Positions 16,240-24,061 are shown, numbered from the stretch's first letter. The stretch is 51,087 nucleotides of DNA from Sulfuricaulis sp. (GCF_024653915.1 NZ_JANLGY010000017.1:1-51087), one strand, 5' to 3'. Translations and numbers: made by a program. Notes: generated by a model from the letters alone, not told the origin.

Positions 16240-16736
16240 TGCAAAGACGGATGAACAGCGAGGTAAAGACCATGGAAGGCAACACCATGAAACAGAGTTG
16301 TGCCCACCTTGTCGATCTGTCCCCGTATATGGACGGCGAGTTATCCACATTGGCGCGCGATCAGATCAAGGCGCATCTGTCGGATTGCGCTGAATGTAAC
16401 GAACGCCTGGGCCAGTTGATCGCGCTGCGGCGGGATGTAGCCGAACTCGGAAACGTGACCGTTGGTTTCGATCTCGCGCCCCGCCTGCGTTACCGCCTGA
16501 GGGTATCGTCACAAGTGCCGGCTCCATGGTCAGTCAAACCATGGCGCTGGTTGCCGCTGTCATTGGCCGCCACCATCTCGACAGTTGCCTTCGGGGTCTT
16601 TCTCGGCAGCGCGCTGACGCATGCAAGCGATGGCGTGGCCGGCACCTCGACGTCCGCCATGTCGTTGTTTGACCCTATCCCGCCCGGAGGCATCTGTCTC
16701 AGTGTTCGGCCGTGTCGATTGCATGGAAAAAGTTGA
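16239..16736 (+). CDS. membrane anti-sigma factor with zinc-finger (zf-HC2/ZAS) domain
   Basis: 165 residues. The N-terminal anti-sigma domain has CAHLVDLSPYMDGELS and the zinc motif HLSDCAEC (H-x3-C-x2-C). A single membrane helix follows (about 103-125, WLPLSLAATISTVAFGVFLG), then a short periplasmic tail. It should hold the upstream sigma factor inactive until an envelope signal arrives. ATG 16239 overlaps the sigma stop codon and has GAGG 8 bases before it; ATGs at 16272 and 16287 are possible internal starts. The next gene begins on the following base. Confidence 0.87.
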   Translation: MQRRMNSEVKTMEGNTMKQSCAHLVDLSPYMDGELSTLARDQIKAHLSDCAECNERLGQLIALRRDVAELGNVTVGFDLAPRLRYRLRVSSQVPAPWSVKPWRWLPLSLAATISTVAFGVFLGSALTHASDGVAGTSTSAMSLFDPIPPGGICLSVRPCRLHGKS

Positions 16737-17183
16737 ATGAAACGTTACTGGCTGTATGTGCTGCTCACCCTGTCCATTTTGCTAAATGTGGGCGTCCTGG
16801 GAGCAGTGGGTTACAACGTATTAAAACATGACGCCCCCCACCTTGAGGACTACCTGAAGCTCACGGAACCCCAGCGCCGACAGTGGCATGAGATGGAGCG
16901 GGGTTTCATGTCCGAGCTCAATGCGACGTGGATTGACATCCGCACCCACCGCGAGCGCATGATCCGTCTTATCTTTTCGTTTCCGCCGCAGCCGGATGTG
17001 GCGGCCATCGAAGCAGAACGCGCAGCTATTTCCCGGTTGCAGGAAAGCCAGCAGCGCCGGTTGATTGACCAGCTGATGGCAGAACGCGGCATACTCGACC
17101 CCTCGCAGCGTAAGGCGTTGACCGAATTGCTCATCAGCCAGGAGCCGGCCATCACGATGGAAGAGCGGTTACACGGCAAGTAA
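16737..17183 (+). CDS. periplasmic CpxP/ZraP-like metal-resistance sensor protein
   Basis: 148 residues with an N-terminal membrane helix or uncleaved signal (MKRYWLYVLLTLSILLNVGVLG). A helical domain (TEPQRRQWHEMERGFMSEL, ERAAISRLQESQQRRLIDQL, DPSQRKALTELLISQE) fits the heavy-metal-resistance (CnrX/ZraP/Spy-like) family. It directly follows the anti-sigma gene with no gap. In characterised systems such as CnrYXH the periplasmic sensor binds metal and relieves anti-sigma inhibition, which suggests this trio responds to a metal or envelope stress. The family match is from fold pattern only. Confidence 0.75.
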   Translation: MKRYWLYVLLTLSILLNVGVLGAVGYNVLKHDAPHLEDYLKLTEPQRRQWHEMERGFMSELNATWIDIRTHRERMIRLIFSFPPQPDVAAIEAERAAISRLQESQQRRLIDQLMAERGILDPSQRKALTELLISQEPAITMEERLHGK

Positions 17184-17302
17184 AAACAAGAAGTAAAAGG
17201 ACAACACAGTTCCCCGTCCTTACCTGAAACATCTCCGCGGCTGACACAGGCTGTCGCGCCAGCAGAGATGCTGCCAAATTGGATTACGCGCCCCTCCATC
17301 CG

Positions 17303-17330
17303 GGAACATTATTCACGGCCTGACGTTTAA
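17303..17330 (+). promoter_or_regulatory. ECF (sigma-E-like) promoter of FadL-type gene 2
   Basis: GGAACAT (17303-17309), a 15-base spacer and GTTTAA (17325-17330), with the gene start 92 bases downstream. It has one mismatch from GGAACTT but the same spacing as the other three sites. Confidence 0.65.
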
Positions 17331-17421
17331 GAAAAACTATCGGAAATTAACGCATCTGACGATCACCGGCTGAATGCCTGTCGGATTATCCTATCAAACA
17401 CAAAACGACAAGGGGCGAAGA

Positions 17422-18621
17422 ATGCGGCTGACAAAAAGATTGATTGCCGTGGCGTGCCTGATGGCAGCCACTCCTGCATCAGTATCCGCTAATAATGGCG
17501 ACCAGATGGTTGGCTATAGCGGCCTGTCCAACGCCATGGGTGGCGCCGTGGTGGCAACACCGCAGGATGTTTCAACCGTCCTCAGCAACCCCGCCGGCCT
17601 TGCATTTCTGCATATGGGTGATGAGCACACGCGGTTCGATATGAACCTCGCGGTGCTGAATCCGAACCGCATCATGAATGGCATTGAGAGCGACAGCAGC
17701 GCCTTCGTGATGGCGAGCGGCGGTTTCGCGTTCCAGAGTGAATCATACGGCGATCGGGTGACGATCGGTGTCGGGGCCTATCCGATCTCGGGAGGCGGTG
17801 TTGACTTTCCCGTCGGTTCGCTGAAATTGGGTAGCGGAACTTATTCGGTTGTGGCCAGCCGCATGTCACTGCGTATCGGTCCGGGATTTTCCTACAAGGT
17901 TAATCCCGATCTTGCGATTGGCGCGAACCTGAACCTGGCTGTGAACCAGATGTCGGTCAAGACCTTTAATGCGATGACCTCAACATCAACGACGTATCCC
18001 CAGGACGTTGCTTATGGCTATTCCTACGTTCTGGGCACGGTGTACCAGCTCAGCAACAAGTTGCGGCTGGGCGCCGCCTATACCAGCCGCTCGCACATCG
18101 AGGATCTCGAATGGAACATGGACAATGGCAAGTGGAATCTGTCATTCCAGGATCCTCAGACGGCGGCGGTCGGGCTCTCCTTTCAGCCCAATGACAGATT
18201 GCAGCTTGAGGCGGACGTGAAATGGATTGATTTCAGCGGTGTCCGCACATCGGCCACGCTCATCGGACCGACATCCAGCCAGGTTCTGGCGTATGGCTGG
18301 GAAGATCAGACAGTGTATGCGCTCGGCATGAAATACCGTTCCAACGACTCCGTCACCCTCATGGCCGGCTACAACTATGGCAAATCGCCGCTCGACGCAA
18401 GCGATGTCAACAATAACGTTGGCGTCACCGCCATCGTGGAACACCACCTATCGGCGGGAGTCAGCGTGCGCGCCAGCAAGTATTCGACGCTCAACTTCTC
18501 GGTCATTCACGGTTTCGAGAATGAACTGACGGCAACGTCGAATCTGCCGGGGCAGACAACGCCCACAAATGTTAGTTTCGAGACGAATTTGCTGACATTA
18601 CAGTTCACCTATCAGCATTAG
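17422..18621 (+). CDS. FadL/OmpP1-type outer-membrane channel protein (paralogue 2)
   Basis: 399 residues from ATG 17422 (AAGGGGCG just upstream). A signal peptide (MRLTKRLIAVACLMAATPASVSA) is followed by NNGDQMVGYSGLSNAMGGA and LSNPAGLAFL. It is homologous along its whole length to the protein at 9592-10911, with shared NNGDQ, NPAGLAFLH, YPISGGGVDFP-type, AIVEHH and C-terminal TLQFTYQ segments. It should form an outer-membrane barrel with an N-terminal hatch for a hydrophobic substrate. It has its own sigma-E-like promoter and lies between the ECF operon and the cytochrome cluster, so it may feed substrate to that cluster. Confidence 0.87.
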   Translation: MRLTKRLIAVACLMAATPASVSANNGDQMVGYSGLSNAMGGAVVATPQDVSTVLSNPAGLAFLHMGDEHTRFDMNLAVLNPNRIMNGIESDSSAFVMASGGFAFQSESYGDRVTIGVGAYPISGGGVDFPVGSLKLGSGTYSVVASRMSLRIGPGFSYKVNPDLAIGANLNLAVNQMSVKTFNAMTSTSTTYPQDVAYGYSYVLGTVYQLSNKLRLGAAYTSRSHIEDLEWNMDNGKWNLSFQDPQTAAVGLSFQPNDRLQLEADVKWIDFSGVRTSATLIGPTSSQVLAYGWEDQTVYALGMKYRSNDSVTLMAGYNYGKSPLDASDVNNNVGVTAIVEHHLSAGVSVRASKYSTLNFSVIHGFENELTATSNLPGQTTPTNVSFETNLLTLQFTYQH

Positions 18622-18649
18622 ATGGAGACACAGTTACTCGCTGTCACAC

Positions 18650-18663
18650 GTGATCCAAATCAC
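18650..18663. promoter_or_regulatory. FNR/CRP-family operator-like palindrome
   Basis: GTGAT-CCAA-ATCAC is a 14-bp interrupted palindrome matching the FNR/DNR core TGAT-N4-ATCA. It is one base off the CRP pattern TGTGA-N6-TCACA. It lies 23 bases before the start of the cytochrome/rhodanese gene, so it could control that gene in response to oxygen or NO if the transcription start is close. Confidence 0.4.
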
Positions 18664-18686
18664 AACCAACCTATGGAGCAAGTGTA

Positions 18687-20324
18687 ATGACAAATATTAA
18701 ACATGGTTCTTCCCTGCCGGGCAGAAAATGGGTTCATGCCCTTGTATTGGGCGCAGTCGTGACCCTTGGCGCCACGGCTTGTGTAATGCCGAAGATTGAC
18801 ACGGCGATTCCGGATACCGGCTGGAACACGAGCCACGAAGACGCCCTGAGTCCGCACACGCAACTGGCGCTCGGTGTAATGCAGGCAATGAAGGATGACG
18901 CTAACGCGGTTCCGATGGATGCGCGCCCGGCGCTTGCCCGCCAGTGGCAGAAGCTGGCCGATTTAATCGGCGCCAAGGCATTGCCCGCTGAAATCAATAG
19001 TGCCCGGCGCGAAGTCGAGCACGCCCTGAACCGGGAATTGCTCGACAAGATCAAGGCGGGCCGGGCCAACAAGGCAGACCTGATGTCATTTATGATGGGC
19101 AGTGGCATGAAGATCCCAAAGGGCGGTATTGGCAGCATGAATCCTGATCATGTGGCCGCCGTCAAGGTGGTGGAATCGCTTCAGAGTGGTGGCGTGGCAA
19201 AGGCAGAATACGAAGTGAAGCAGGTTCCCCCTGACCAGGCGCTGTCGCCCATGGAGAGCCTGACACTCGGCACCGTCATCCTGCTGGACAAAGACCGTGA
19301 CTCCTTCGAAATGTCGCAGGTGTTCAAACTGGCGCTTTACTTTCGTCCGCTGCGCCGGCTGTACGACCCCAGTCCTGATCTGGTCAAAATCAACGATCCG
19401 CGCATCGAAACTGTCTACATGGATCGCATCTGGCGCGTACTGAAACCGGAACAGATCAAGCATATTCGCGAGATAAACGCGACCCGCAAGGACATGGATG
19501 ATTATCTGGCGAAGCACGCCGGGCTCCATGGCGTTGATCCGCGCAAGACCCCGACATTCGCGCTGCTCGAATATGCCGTCAACGACTTTCATGAGCAGAT
19601 TGCACCACCGAACACGATCGCCGCCAAGGACAAGCCCGAGTTCTTCATTCCAGCAAGTCTTAAGGCGCTCAGCGGCAAGAACCCTGGCGATGGCCAAAAG
19701 ATTTTTGAAGGCGTGTGTGCCTCGTGCCATGGTGTTGACGGACAAGGACGGTTCCCGCCGATTACATTGCAATCCTACCTTGTGCTGCACAGCGATCACG
19801 AGCACTTCGAAATCATCAAGGCTGGTCCGCCGCAGAAACCGGGTGCACCGGTTGTGATGCCTACCTTCGCCAATCAGCTTACCGCTGACCAGATATGGGC
19901 GATTACGAAGTATCTCCGTTCCTGGGAGAAAAAGTGGAGCAATGGTAGCGCCACGCTGCGCGGCAAGGCCGATGCCATAAAGGCTGGCGTGAAGTTCTAT
20001 AGCGCGGGCGAAGTGCATGAAATGTGGAAATCGAAGAACAAGAACGTTCTGCTCCTCGACCTCCAGAGTGACATTGCCTTCCGTATCATGGGCCACATCC
20101 CAGGCGCGTTGCATATCCCCGTCGAGGAATTCGCTGGCAAAATGAATGGCTTGCCGAAAGACAAGGAGCTCATCGTGATCGACATGTTCGGATCCGAAGG
20201 TTTCCCCCCGGCAAGACAACTGCTCGAGCGGGGATACAAGGTCTCGTACATGGATAACGGAATGCAAGAATGGAATATCCAGCGTAACTATCCCGTGACA
20301 CACAAGTACGTGGCACCACAGTGA
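18687..20324 (+). CDS. exported cytochrome c fused to a cysteine-less rhodanese domain
   Basis: 545 residues. The N-terminal export signal ends in a possible lipobox (LGATAC, Cys at about 32). A helical region of about 290 residues follows that I do not recognise. Then come a class I cytochrome c domain (about 345-410: haem motif CASCH, axial Met probably in VVMPTF) and a rhodanese-like domain (about 440-535: VLLLDLQSDIAFRIMGHIPG, ALHIPVEEF). The rhodanese catalytic Cys is absent: the loop reads LIVIDMFGSEGF where active enzymes have a Cys. It probably acts in the periplasm, passing electrons, with the rhodanese fold as a binding module. GGAG at 18675 supports the start. A strong terminator follows at 20373. 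Confidence 0.82.
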   Translation: MTNIKHGSSLPGRKWVHALVLGAVVTLGATACVMPKIDTAIPDTGWNTSHEDALSPHTQLALGVMQAMKDDANAVPMDARPALARQWQKLADLIGAKALPAEINSARREVEHALNRELLDKIKAGRANKADLMSFMMGSGMKIPKGGIGSMNPDHVAAVKVVESLQSGGVAKAEYEVKQVPPDQALSPMESLTLGTVILLDKDRDSFEMSQVFKLALYFRPLRRLYDPSPDLVKINDPRIETVYMDRIWRVLKPEQIKHIREINATRKDMDDYLAKHAGLHGVDPRKTPTFALLEYAVNDFHEQIAPPNTIAAKDKPEFFIPASLKALSGKNPGDGQKIFEGVCASCHGVDGQGRFPPITLQSYLVLHSDHEHFEIIKAGPPQKPGAPVVMPTFANQLTADQIWAITKYLRSWEKKWSNGSATLRGKADAIKAGVKFYSAGEVHEMWKSKNKNVLLLDLQSDIAFRIMGHIPGALHIPVEEFAGKMNGLPKDKELIVIDMFGSEGFPPARQLLERGYKVSYMDNGMQEWNIQRNYPVTHKYVAPQ

Positions 20325-20372
20325 CACACGGACAGCAAACTGTGCGGCGCATGCTTCGAACGTAAAGGTGTG

Positions 20373-20424
20373 GCGGGTCGGTTGGTGAACTAGTCTACAG
20401 AAGCCACCGACCCGCATCTTTTTT
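20373..20424 (+). terminator. rho-independent terminator
   Basis: GCGGGTCGGT (20373-20382) pairs perfectly with ACCGACCCGC (20406-20415). The stem can extend by two GC pairs past a one-base bulge, and ATCTTTTTT follows. It ends transcription of the cytochrome/rhodanese gene and separates it from the haem-protein operon starting at 20473. Confidence 0.9.
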
Positions 20425-20472
20425 CATCAAGGTCAGCCACTTGTACCTATTTATTTACAAGGAGAAAAAATC

Positions 20473-21048
20473 ATGAAACTGAACAGACTTGTTGCCACGG
20501 CAATCCTGGTTGGGGCGTCAACGATGAGTCTTCCAGTTGTCGCGGGAGATGCCCCTCCGGTAGATGACGTAAAAGCGGTCGCTGGAAACTACGCCAAGCA
20601 ACTTAAGTCGGCGCTACTCGAAGCCATGACCAAAGAGGGTCCGGAGAAGGCAATGAGCGTCTGTTCCGAGAAAGCGGTACAGATCGGCAACGAGACAGCG
20701 CGCCAGACTGGCTGGTCCTTGCGGCGCGTCACGACTAAGGCGCGCAATCCGCTGAACATGCCGGATGCCTACGAGACCGCCGTGCTTGGTGACTTCGAGA
20801 AGATTCTCGCGAGCGGTAAGGAAGACGCCGCGCGTTACGAGGTTGTTACCGAAAGCGGCGTCCGTTATGCGCGATTCACGAAGGCGCTGAAGATCGAACC
20901 GTTGTGCTTAACGTGTCACGGCGTCAATGAAGCGGTGGCGCCGGGTGTGCGTGATCGCCTAGCCAAATTGTATCCACACGACCGGGCTCGTGGCTACCAG
21001 CTAAACGAACTGCGCGGTGCGCTTTCCATCAAGATCAGGCTCGATTAG
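20473..21048 (+). CDS. periplasmic Tll0287-like (DUF3365) haem protein
   Basis: 191 residues with a signal peptide (MKLNRLVATAILVGASTMSLPVVA-GDAP). The sensor-like fold is typical of Tll0287/DUF3365 proteins (KAMSVCSEKAVQIG, GWSLRRVTTKARNPLNMPD) and the haem motif CLTCHG lies at about 154-159. In this family one c-type haem is bound in a PAS-like domain thought to sense redox or gas. AAGGAG lies just before the ATG. It begins a run of co-directional genes through 23883. Confidence 0.82.
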   Translation: MKLNRLVATAILVGASTMSLPVVAGDAPPVDDVKAVAGNYAKQLKSALLEAMTKEGPEKAMSVCSEKAVQIGNETARQTGWSLRRVTTKARNPLNMPDAYETAVLGDFEKILASGKEDAARYEVVTESGVRYARFTKALKIEPLCLTCHGVNEAVAPGVRDRLAKLYPHDRARGYQLNELRGALSIKIRLD

Positions 21049-21058
21049 GAGATAGTCC

Positions 21059-21565
21059 GTGATAAACAGAAAGAAGCTTCACAAGTATGCCGGACGTTAT
21101 TTGCTGGTGGCGTTTCTCGCCGCTGGCTTTATGGCTCCCGCACACGCGGAACAACCGAAACCCGTCTCTTCAAAGCTTACACCGCGGCTCAAACAGCTCC
21201 TGAGCGAGGAGATGCAGATGATCAAGCAGGCCATGAAACAGATCCTGGACGGTTTGATTGTCGGCGATCATCCGCTTGTTGCCACAAACGCCGAGCAGAT
21301 TTATTCGAGTTACATTCTCGCGCGTGAGTTGACGCCGAAGGACAAGGCGGACCTGATGAAGGCGCCACCGGAATTTCTGCAACTCGACGGGGAGTTTCAC
21401 GAGATCGCCAAAAAGCTTGCGCAGGCCGGGAAACAGAAGGACTACGAACTGCAGCGTTTTTATTATGGACGGCTTGTTGATTCCTGCCAGGGTTGCCACA
21501 GTCGCTATGTGACCGACAAGTTCCCGGCGTTCTCGGGAGCTCAACCAGGGGGCCACACGCACTGA
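21059..21565 (+). CDS. cytochrome c'-like small periplasmic haem protein
   Basis: 168 residues, GTG start at 21059 with AGGAG at 21047-21051 overlapping the previous stop region. A signal peptide (..LLVAFLAAGFMAPAHA-EQPK) is followed by a four-helix-like domain with the haem motif CQGCHSRY near the C-terminus (about 147-154), the place where class II cytochromes c' carry it. It is paralogous in layout to the protein at 23051-23659. It is probably a one-haem electron carrier or gas-binding protein; the partner is unknown. Confidence 0.75.
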   Translation: MINRKKLHKYAGRYLLVAFLAAGFMAPAHAEQPKPVSSKLTPRLKQLLSEEMQMIKQAMKQILDGLIVGDHPLVATNAEQIYSSYILARELTPKDKADLMKAPPEFLQLDGEFHEIAKKLAQAGKQKDYELQRFYYGRLVDSCQGCHSRYVTDKFPAFSGAQPGGHTH

Positions 21566-21647
21566 AAGCGACACCTTAATGGTTAATTCAGTAGGCAGCG
21601 GCGTCACAAGGCGGCCGCGTGATTTCAGATACTTTGACGAGGCATGT

Positions 21648-22157
21648 ATGGCAGATATGGAAAAAAATTCCTGGATTCCAGGCTTATTTCTGGCGATGAC
21701 GTGGCTGTATGCCCCGGGGGCATTGGCGGCGGATGATCATGCCGCGCATAGTCACGAATCGCATGCTGCGCATGGTGAACCACAGGCGCTCTCGCTCAAC
21801 AACGGCAAGAAATGGATCACCGATGAGCCGCTGCGCCGAGGCATGGGCAATATCCGCGATGCCATAGAGCGCCATCGTCATGTGACACATGCTGGCAAGC
21901 CGACAGCGGCGCAGTACACAACGCTTGCCAAGAACATCCATGCCGAAGCTGGTTATATTTTCCAGAACTGCAAGCTTGACAAGAAGGCCGATGAAGCGCT
22001 GCACGTTATTCTCGCGGATGTTCTCAGCAGTGCTGCCGCGATTGAGGGCAGGCAAAAGGGCGTGAGCCGTGAGCGGGGCGTGGCCAGAGTTGCTGGCGCG
22101 CTTGATCGTTATGGCCGTTCCTTCGATCATTCCGGTTGGGAACCGGCCAACAAGTAG
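21648..22157 (+). CDS. His-rich periplasmic helical protein, unknown function
   Basis: 169 residues from ATG 21648 (ACGAGG just upstream; ATG 21657 also possible). A signal peptide ends near ALAA. A His-rich linker (DDHAAHSHESHAAHGEP) is a likely metal-binding stretch. The helical domain (LSLNNGKKWITDEPLRRGM, AEAGYIFQNCKLDKKADEAL, FDHSGWE) has no CxxCH motif, so it should not bind haem covalently. Its position between two cytochrome-type genes suggests metal delivery or a structural role in the same periplasmic system. No characterised family is recognised. Confidence 0.65.
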   Translation: MADMEKNSWIPGLFLAMTWLYAPGALAADDHAAHSHESHAAHGEPQALSLNNGKKWITDEPLRRGMGNIRDAIERHRHVTHAGKPTAAQYTTLAKNIHAEAGYIFQNCKLDKKADEALHVILADVLSSAAAIEGRQKGVSRERGVARVAGALDRYGRSFDHSGWEPANK

Positions 22158-22194
22158 CGAGCGCCCGGTAACTCGTATGAGGAGGAATTATCCC

Positions 22195-22986
22195 ATGCCC
22201 GCACAGCGGCCGAGCAAGGCTGCGGTTGTATGTTGTGTCGGAGTCGCTGCGGTGTTGGTGTTAGCGGTGTTGGTGTTAGAGGTGTCGCAGGCCGCGCACC
22301 CCTTGATCACGGAGGATACTGGCACTCAAGGCCACAGTAATCTCCAGTTTGAGCTTACCGCTGAACGCAGCGATGACACGGCCGATGGCACCAATAAACA
22401 GGCAGTGCAGTCAAACGCGGTACTTGCCTATGGTGCGCGTGACAATCTCGATCTGCTCTTCACGCTGCCGCACAAGCGCGAGCGCAGTGAGACAGATGGC
22501 AGTATCGACGTGGTCAGCGGGTGGGGCGACGCCGGGCTCGACCTCAAGTGGCGTTTCTATGAACGCGGTAGCTTGAGTTTTGCACTCAAGCCGGGCGTTA
22601 CCTTGCCGACTGGTGACGAGGCCCGTGGCCTCGGCACTGGCCGCGCGGCTTACAGTCTGTTCCTTGTCACTTCGTTCGATCTGTCGCCATGGGCCTTCCA
22701 TATTCAGCTCGGCCATTACGAAAACCGCAACGTTAATGACGAGCAGGTCGATCTGCAACACTTTTCGCTTGCCGCCACGCGTGAGTATGGACAGCTGAAG
22801 GTGGTAGCCGATCTAGGGACCATTACCAATACCGACAAGACTTCGAATAACAATCCGGCATTTTCCATTGTTGGTTTGATTTATGCCGTGAACAAGTCAC
22901 TAGAACTCGATATCGGCTATATGAAGGGCGTTAGTTATACGGAAGCAGACCATAGTCTGATGGGCGGGGCAACGTTCAGATTCTGA
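22195..22986 (+). CDS. outer-membrane beta-barrel protein, phenol MetA-type (PF13557-like)
   Basis: 263 residues from ATG 22195, chosen for AGGAGGAAT just upstream. The signal peptide contains a tandem VLVLAVLVLEV repeat. The mature part starts HPLITEDTGTQG and continues with strands typical of the MetA-pathway/transporter barrel family (NAVLAYGARDNLDLLFTLPH, GDAGLDLKWRFYE, LKPGVTLPTGDEARGLGTG), ending in GGATFRF with a C-terminal Phe. It is likely an outer-membrane channel serving the surrounding haem proteins. The exact substrate is unknown. Confidence 0.75.
   Translation: MPAQRPSKAAVVCCVGVAAVLVLAVLVLEVSQAAHPLITEDTGTQGHSNLQFELTAERSDDTADGTNKQAVQSNAVLAYGARDNLDLLFTLPHKRERSETDGSIDVVSGWGDAGLDLKWRFYERGSLSFALKPGVTLPTGDEARGLGTGRAAYSLFLVTSFDLSPWAFHIQLGHYENRNVNDEQVDLQHFSLAATREYGQLKVVADLGTITNTDKTSNNNPAFSIVGLIYAVNKSLELDIGYMKGVSYTEADHSLMGGATFRF
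22249..22278 (+). repeat. two perfect 15-bp tandem repeats inside a signal peptide
   Basis: The unit GCGGTGTTGGTGTTA occurs twice in a row and encodes AVLVL-type repeats in the hydrophobic core of the signal peptide. Slippage would change the length by five residues without a frameshift. Confidence 0.8.
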
Positions 22987-23050
22987 TCTATCGCGGCGCG
23001 CAGAACGATAACACGGGAGCTGATCTAGACCCACGCGAACAGAGACGGAC

Positions 23051-23659
23051 ATGTCAGGAAGATACAAAGAACACCTCTGGGCATGTGTCGTCGCGTTGGC
23101 GCTGGTTGTGGTCACATCGGTGCGTGCCGCCGAACGGGTGGCGAACAGCAAAACTGCCGATTCTCTTCAACAGATGATGATGAGCTATAAGCCGGAGCTT
23201 AAACAGAAGGTTATGCAGCTATCGCCTGAAATGCGCGCGACCATCAAGAAGTTGCATGATAGCCATACGCGTAAAAGCCAGCAGCTCACGTTGCGCCAAA
23301 TCATGCACGAGATCCTGTCAGACTACCAGAGTATTGCCGCTGGCATCGCCACCGACAATGCCGAGCAGGCGGCCGACAGCGCGCGACGCTTGGCCAATCA
23401 CCGCATTCCCAAGGGCGGTTTATTCCCGTACTTCCCGCTCGACATGGTCAACGACGCCGACATGAGTGTGTTGCCGATCATGAACAACGCGGTCGAGGGC
23501 AGCGCACTCAAACTTGCGACGGCGGCCGAGAAGGGTGACATGGCCACGGCGGCGGCGCGTCTGAGCGACATCATGACTGGTTGCGTCGCCTGTCACCAGA
23601 AGTTCCGCAGCAGTCCGCCCGGCGCGACCACGTTGTTGCTTTATACATCCCGAAAATAG
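23051..23659 (+). CDS. cytochrome c'-like periplasmic haem protein
   Basis: 202 residues with a signal peptide (..WACVVALALVVVTSVRA-AERV). Helices (LTLRQIMHEILSDYQSIAAG, AARLSDIMTGCVACHQKF) place the haem motif CVACH at about 179-183 near the C-terminus, as in class II cytochromes. A Phe/Tyr-rich loop (KGGLFPYFPLDMVND) lies in the middle. It is the second such protein in the cluster after the one at 21059; the two may form a pair of carriers or a donor and acceptor. Confidence 0.75.
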   Translation: MSGRYKEHLWACVVALALVVVTSVRAAERVANSKTADSLQQMMMSYKPELKQKVMQLSPEMRATIKKLHDSHTRKSQQLTLRQIMHEILSDYQSIAAGIATDNAEQAADSARRLANHRIPKGGLFPYFPLDMVNDADMSVLPIMNNAVEGSALKLATAAEKGDMATAAARLSDIMTGCVACHQKFRSSPPGATTLLLYTSRK

Positions 23660-23682
23660 ACACATAAACGAAGGAGTGCCGT

Positions 23683-23883
23683 ATGAATATAGATAGAATT
23701 GTCCACCTGATGGCCGGCACGATGGTCATGGCCGGCGTAGCCCTTGCCCACTACGTCCATCCGAACTGGATCTGGTTGAGTTTTATAATGGGCCTTAGTC
23801 TGGCACAGAGCGGGGTCACCGGATTCTGCCCGGCGTCATTTCTCCTGAAAAAAGCTGGCGTGAAAGACAACAGCTGCTGCTGA
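23683..23883 (+). CDS. DUF2892 (YgaP-type) inner-membrane protein
   Basis: 66 residues with two membrane helices and the family motif GFCPASFLLKKAGVK, ending NSCC. In E. coli YgaP this domain is fused to a rhodanese. Here a rhodanese domain is encoded 3.4 kb upstream in the cytochrome fusion, which supports a sulfur or thiol-related link for the cluster. GGAG (AAGGAGTG) precedes the ATG, and a strong terminator follows. Confidence 0.85.
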   Translation: MNIDRIVHLMAGTMVMAGVALAHYVHPNWIWLSFIMGLSLAQSGVTGFCPASFLLKKAGVKDNSCC

Positions 23884-23910
23884 TTAAGCTGAACGGTTCT
23901 CCTCCTGTTG

Positions 23911-23942
23911 ACTGGCGGCGGATTTCGTCGCCAGTATTTTTT
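23911..23942 (+). terminator. rho-independent terminator closing the haem-protein cluster
   Basis: ACTGGCG plus GCG (23911-23920) pairs with CGT plus CGCCAGT across a GATTT loop, followed by ATTTTTT. It lies 28 bases after the DUF2892 gene. Confidence 0.88.
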
Positions 23943-24045
23943 CCGTTGAGAGAGACGTGGATGGTTGAAACCCCCTCTGCCTTCAGGCGAAGCAAGGTTC
24001 GGCGAAATGGGCGTAAATCCACGAATCAGGGTTTTTTTTGCGGCG

Positions 24046-24061
24046 ATCCAGCATGCTGGAT
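24046..24061. repeat. 16-bp perfect palindrome
   Basis: ATCCAGCATGCTGGAT lies just after an eight-base T run, in the short space between the haem cluster and smpB. Its function is unknown; it could be a protein-binding site or the trace of an insertion junction. Confidence 0.5.

Noticed and set aside
22069-22986. Longer start of the MetA-type barrel protein
   Set aside because: The extra N-terminus overlaps the previous gene and precedes the signal peptide; ATG 22195 has a near-ideal ribosome-binding site.
24031-24061. Terminator made of the T run and the ATCCAGCATGCTGGAT palindrome
   Set aside because: The T run lies before the palindrome on the plus strand, and on the minus strand the palindrome precedes an A run that is not directly adjacent; the better terminators are at 23911-23942 and 24104-24124.
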